The notes under the pieces were generated by a model. It was not told the origin of the DNA, ran no database searches, and worked only from the letters and a program-made list of their open reading frames with translations. Both the position numbers and the translations under genes were made by a program. Shown here one piece after another: positions 61,986-64,000 of a stretch of 64,000 nt of DNA. Origin of the DNA: Micromonospora alfalfae (lineage in GTDB: Bacteria; Actinomycetota; Actinomycetes; Mycobacteriales; Micromonosporaceae); the NCBI RefSeq assembly GCF_022230925.1, contig NZ_JAKKFH010000021.1:1-64000 (forward strand), given 5' to 3'. The first letter of the stretch is position 1; every line of letters starts with the position of its first letter.

Positions 61986-62744
61986 TCAGGGGTCGGAGCG
62001 CGCGATCCGGACGGCGATGCCGTCGAGGATCAACTCCAGCCCGAGCGAGAAGTCCGCGTCGGCGATCGCCTCGTCGGGGGTGTCGGACGGTGGTGCCTCG
62101 AACAGCGTCGAGGAGAACAGCCGGGCTGCCTCGGGGAAGCGGTCGGGGTTGACGAGTCGCGCCAGCGCCCGGCCGTAGTCGCGTTCGGCGTCGGCCTGGC
62201 CCTGGCCGTCGGCCCTGCCCTCGGCGAGTTCGCTGTACTGCCGTACCGACTGGACCACGTAGCCGCTGATCAGCGACATCGCACCGATCCGGTGCGCCCA
62301 GTCGAGGAGGGTGCCGGACATGACCGCCAGCGCGGCCTCCATCCAGGCGATCTGGTGCGGCCCGGAGGGTGGACCGGCGGCGGGCACGCGCGTCAGCCAC
62401 GGCCGACGCTGGAACACCGCGCGCTGCGCGAAGGCCCAACGGCGTAGCCCTTCCCGCCAGTCGGGGGCGGCGATGTCCGGCGGTGGGCCCAGTGCGGCGT
62501 CGGCCATGAGAGTGAGCAGCTCGTCCTTGGAGCCGACGTGCCGGTAGAGCGACATGCTCGTGAAGCCGAGGCTCTTGGCGACCTTGGGAAGTGTCACCCC
62601 GTCGAGCCCGTCCCGGTCGGCGATCTTCACCGCGGCGGCGACGACCACGTTGACGTCGAGGGACGCGGGTCGTCCGAGACGCGCCGGCTCTGACATTCCC
62701 CACAGCCGGCGCAGCGGCGCCGGAACGAAATCGTCGCTGGTCAT
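61986..62744 (-). CDS. TetR/AcrR-family transcriptional regulator
   Basis: The 252-aa protein has an N-terminal extension, then the TetR helix-turn-helix (AAVKIADRDGLDGVTLPKVAKSLGFTSMSLYRHVGSKDELLTLM, ~36-80) and a TetR_C-type ligand domain like that of the tetracycline repressor subgroup. It is divergent from the DUF418 gene, which it may repress. The start could also be at the second Met (MSEPARLGRP). Confidence 0.9.
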   Translation of the reverse strand: MTSDDFVPAPLRRLWGMSEPARLGRPASLDVNVVVAAAVKIADRDGLDGVTLPKVAKSLGFTSMSLYRHVGSKDELLTLMADAALGPPPDIAAPDWREGLRRWAFAQRAVFQRRPWLTRVPAAGPPSGPHQIAWMEAALAVMSGTLLDWAHRIGAMSLISGYVVQSVRQYSELAEGRADGQGQADAERDYGRALARLVNPDRFPEAARLFSSTLFEAPPSDTPDEAIADADFSLGLELILDGIAVRIARSDP

Positions 62745-62786
62745 GGGCTCCCACGTTCGCCCCGGAAGGTTACGTCCACATCATGA

Positions 62787-62809
62787 CAGACAGCATTAGT
62801 GTACGTCTG
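62787..62809. promoter_or_regulatory. Candidate operator between tetR and DUF418 gene
   Basis: CAGAC and GTCTG half sites, 13 bp apart, lie in the 108-bp divergent region. The symmetry is short, so this is a weak prediction. Confidence 0.3.
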
Positions 62810-62852
62810 ATACTTTCTCTCTGAAACTAAAGCCGAGTCACGGGGAGACGAC

Positions 62853-64000
62853 CATGGGCATCGACACCGCACCGCAAACTTCGAGAGGGCCGGTGCTGCG
62901 CACCGAGCGTGCCCTCGCGCCGGACCTGGCCCGGGGAGCGATGCTGCTGATCATCGCGCTGGCCAACGTCGCCGGAGTCGTCTTCGCCGGCGAGCCGGGC
63001 CTCGACGCCACCCCGGAAGGCGTCGATCGCGGCCTCAACTTCCTGCTCTTCGAGCTCGTCCATGCCCGCGGCTATCCGGTCTTCGCCGTGATGTTCGGCT
63101 ATGGCCTCGTCCAACTCGCCCGCCGCCAGGACGCCTCCGGTGCCACCCCGAAGCAGGTCCGCGCCGTGCTGTTGCGTCGTAACGTTTGGCTGGTCGTGTT
63201 CGGGTTCGCGCACGCCGCGTTGCTGTACTACGGCGACTTCCTCGGCGCGTACGGGATCGTCGGGATCGCGATGACCCTGTTGCTGCTGCGCCGCGGCGAC
63301 AGGTTCCACCGCGTCGTGCTGGTGCTCTGGGCGCTGTCGGCGGTCGAGATGCTGGTCATCGGTGCGATGGTGGTGAGCGGCATCCTCGGGGGGTCGGGCG
63401 GAGCGGCACCGCTGCCGTCGGGCCACGTCGACTCTCTCGCCGCACCCGGTTACGTCGCGTCCATGCTGGATCGCATCGGCGAATGGCCGGTGCACACGCT
63501 GACCGTCCTGCCCTTCATCATGATTGCCTGGCTGGGCATGTGGGCCGCTCGTCGCCGCGTCCTCGAAGAGTTGCCCCGGCACCGGACCCTGCTCACGTGG
63601 ACCGCCGTCCTCGGCCTCGGCGCCGCAGTTGCCGGTGGCCTTCCGGCTGCCCTGGTCAGTGCCGGATGGCTGCACGTCGACGAGTCGGCCGCCGGTCTGA
63701 TGCTGCTGCTCCACGGGGTCAGCGGCATGTTCGCCGGACCGGGCTACGTGGCCGTCTTCGGCCTGATCGCCATGCGAGCCAGCCGATCCGGTCCCGTCGT
63801 CGGCGCTCTCTCAGCCCTGGGTCAGCGTTCCCTGTCGGGATACCTGTTCCAGTCCGTGGCCTGGCTCGTCCTCCTGGCGCCCTTCACGCTCGCCCTCGGC
63901 GACAGGTTCGGCAGCCCCACGGTGACCGGTCTGATCGTCGCGGTGGCCGTCTGGCTCACCACCGTCCTGATCGCCCGTCAGCTCGACAAGCGCCGGCAAC
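62853..64000 (+). CDS. DUF418 family membrane protein, 3' partial
   Basis: ATG 62853 follows GGGGAG. The open frame runs off the window end after ~382 codons. It encodes a multi-pass protein with DUF418 landmarks: RALAPDLARGAMLLIIALANV at the N-terminus, ARGYPVFAVMFGYGLVQLARR, FGFAHAALLYYGDFLGAYGIVGIAM, and near the end LGQRSLSGYLFQSVAWLVL. DUF418 proteins belong to the acyltransferase/YeiB-like group of unknown function. It is divergent from a TetR regulator, a common pairing for such genes. Confidence 0.88.

Overview
This is high-GC actinobacterial chromosomal DNA from the replication-origin neighbourhood. Gene order, GTG starts, split DnaA boxes of the TTGTCCAC/TTATCCAC type and parS sites all fit an actinomycete. 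The order matches Streptomyces and Mycobacterium closely, and the product set (DUF5318, split MurJ/pseudokinase, DLW-39 peptide) suggests Micromonosporaceae, probably Micromonospora or a close relative. The genus is an inference.

Left arm (1-32.5 kb). Two multi-pass membrane proteins (one cut by the window edge) converge on a shared terminator. A lower-GC patch (3.6-6.2 kb) carries a small secreted protein, a long perfect hairpin, a truncated ORF and a decayed IS66 transposase. Then come the class A PBP (ponA), a DUF5318 protein, PadR-ino1, a small membrane protein, Ogt, an NfeD-flotillin pair, a secreted subtilase with fascin-like repeats, and the tRNA CCA enzyme. The envelope/redox block follows: murJ, a separate pseudokinase, sigM with its anti-sigma factor, trxB-trxA, a CwlM-like amidase, a GNAT, a PLP aminotransferase, a D-Ala-D-Ala ligase and a HIT-like protein.

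Segregation and origin (32.5-54.7 kb). Five parS sites lie between 32.7 and 36.3 kb, two of them inside the parA coding sequence. The leftward run is rpmH-rnpA-yidD-yidC-jag-rsmG, then parA-parB. The rightward run is dnaA-oriC-dnaN-gnd-recF-dciA, then gyrB-gyrA and a DUF3566 protein. DnaA-box clusters also occur away from oriC: at 21.3 kb, at 32.6-32.7 kb around a parS, beside dnaA, and between gyrB and gyrA.

Accessory region (54.8-61 kb). tRNA-Ile, a 42-codon DLW-39 peptide gene and tRNA-Ala precede a 3.3-kb integrated element. The element is bounded by a perfect 33-bp repeat of the tRNA-Ala 3' end (55135-55167 and 58443-58475). It holds a truncated tyrosine integrase fused to a relic of an HD-domain gene, an unknown 131-aa protein, and an AT-richer, apparently leaderless gene for a protein with a HEPN-type RNxxxH motif plus an uncharacterised C-terminal domain. 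That protein is the best candidate here for an undescribed defence-like function. Two further integrase relics and small unknown genes follow, so the tRNA-Ala site has been invaded repeatedly.

Right end (61-64 kb). A metallo-beta-lactamase-fold hydrolase, a TetR regulator and a divergent DUF418 membrane protein that runs off the window.
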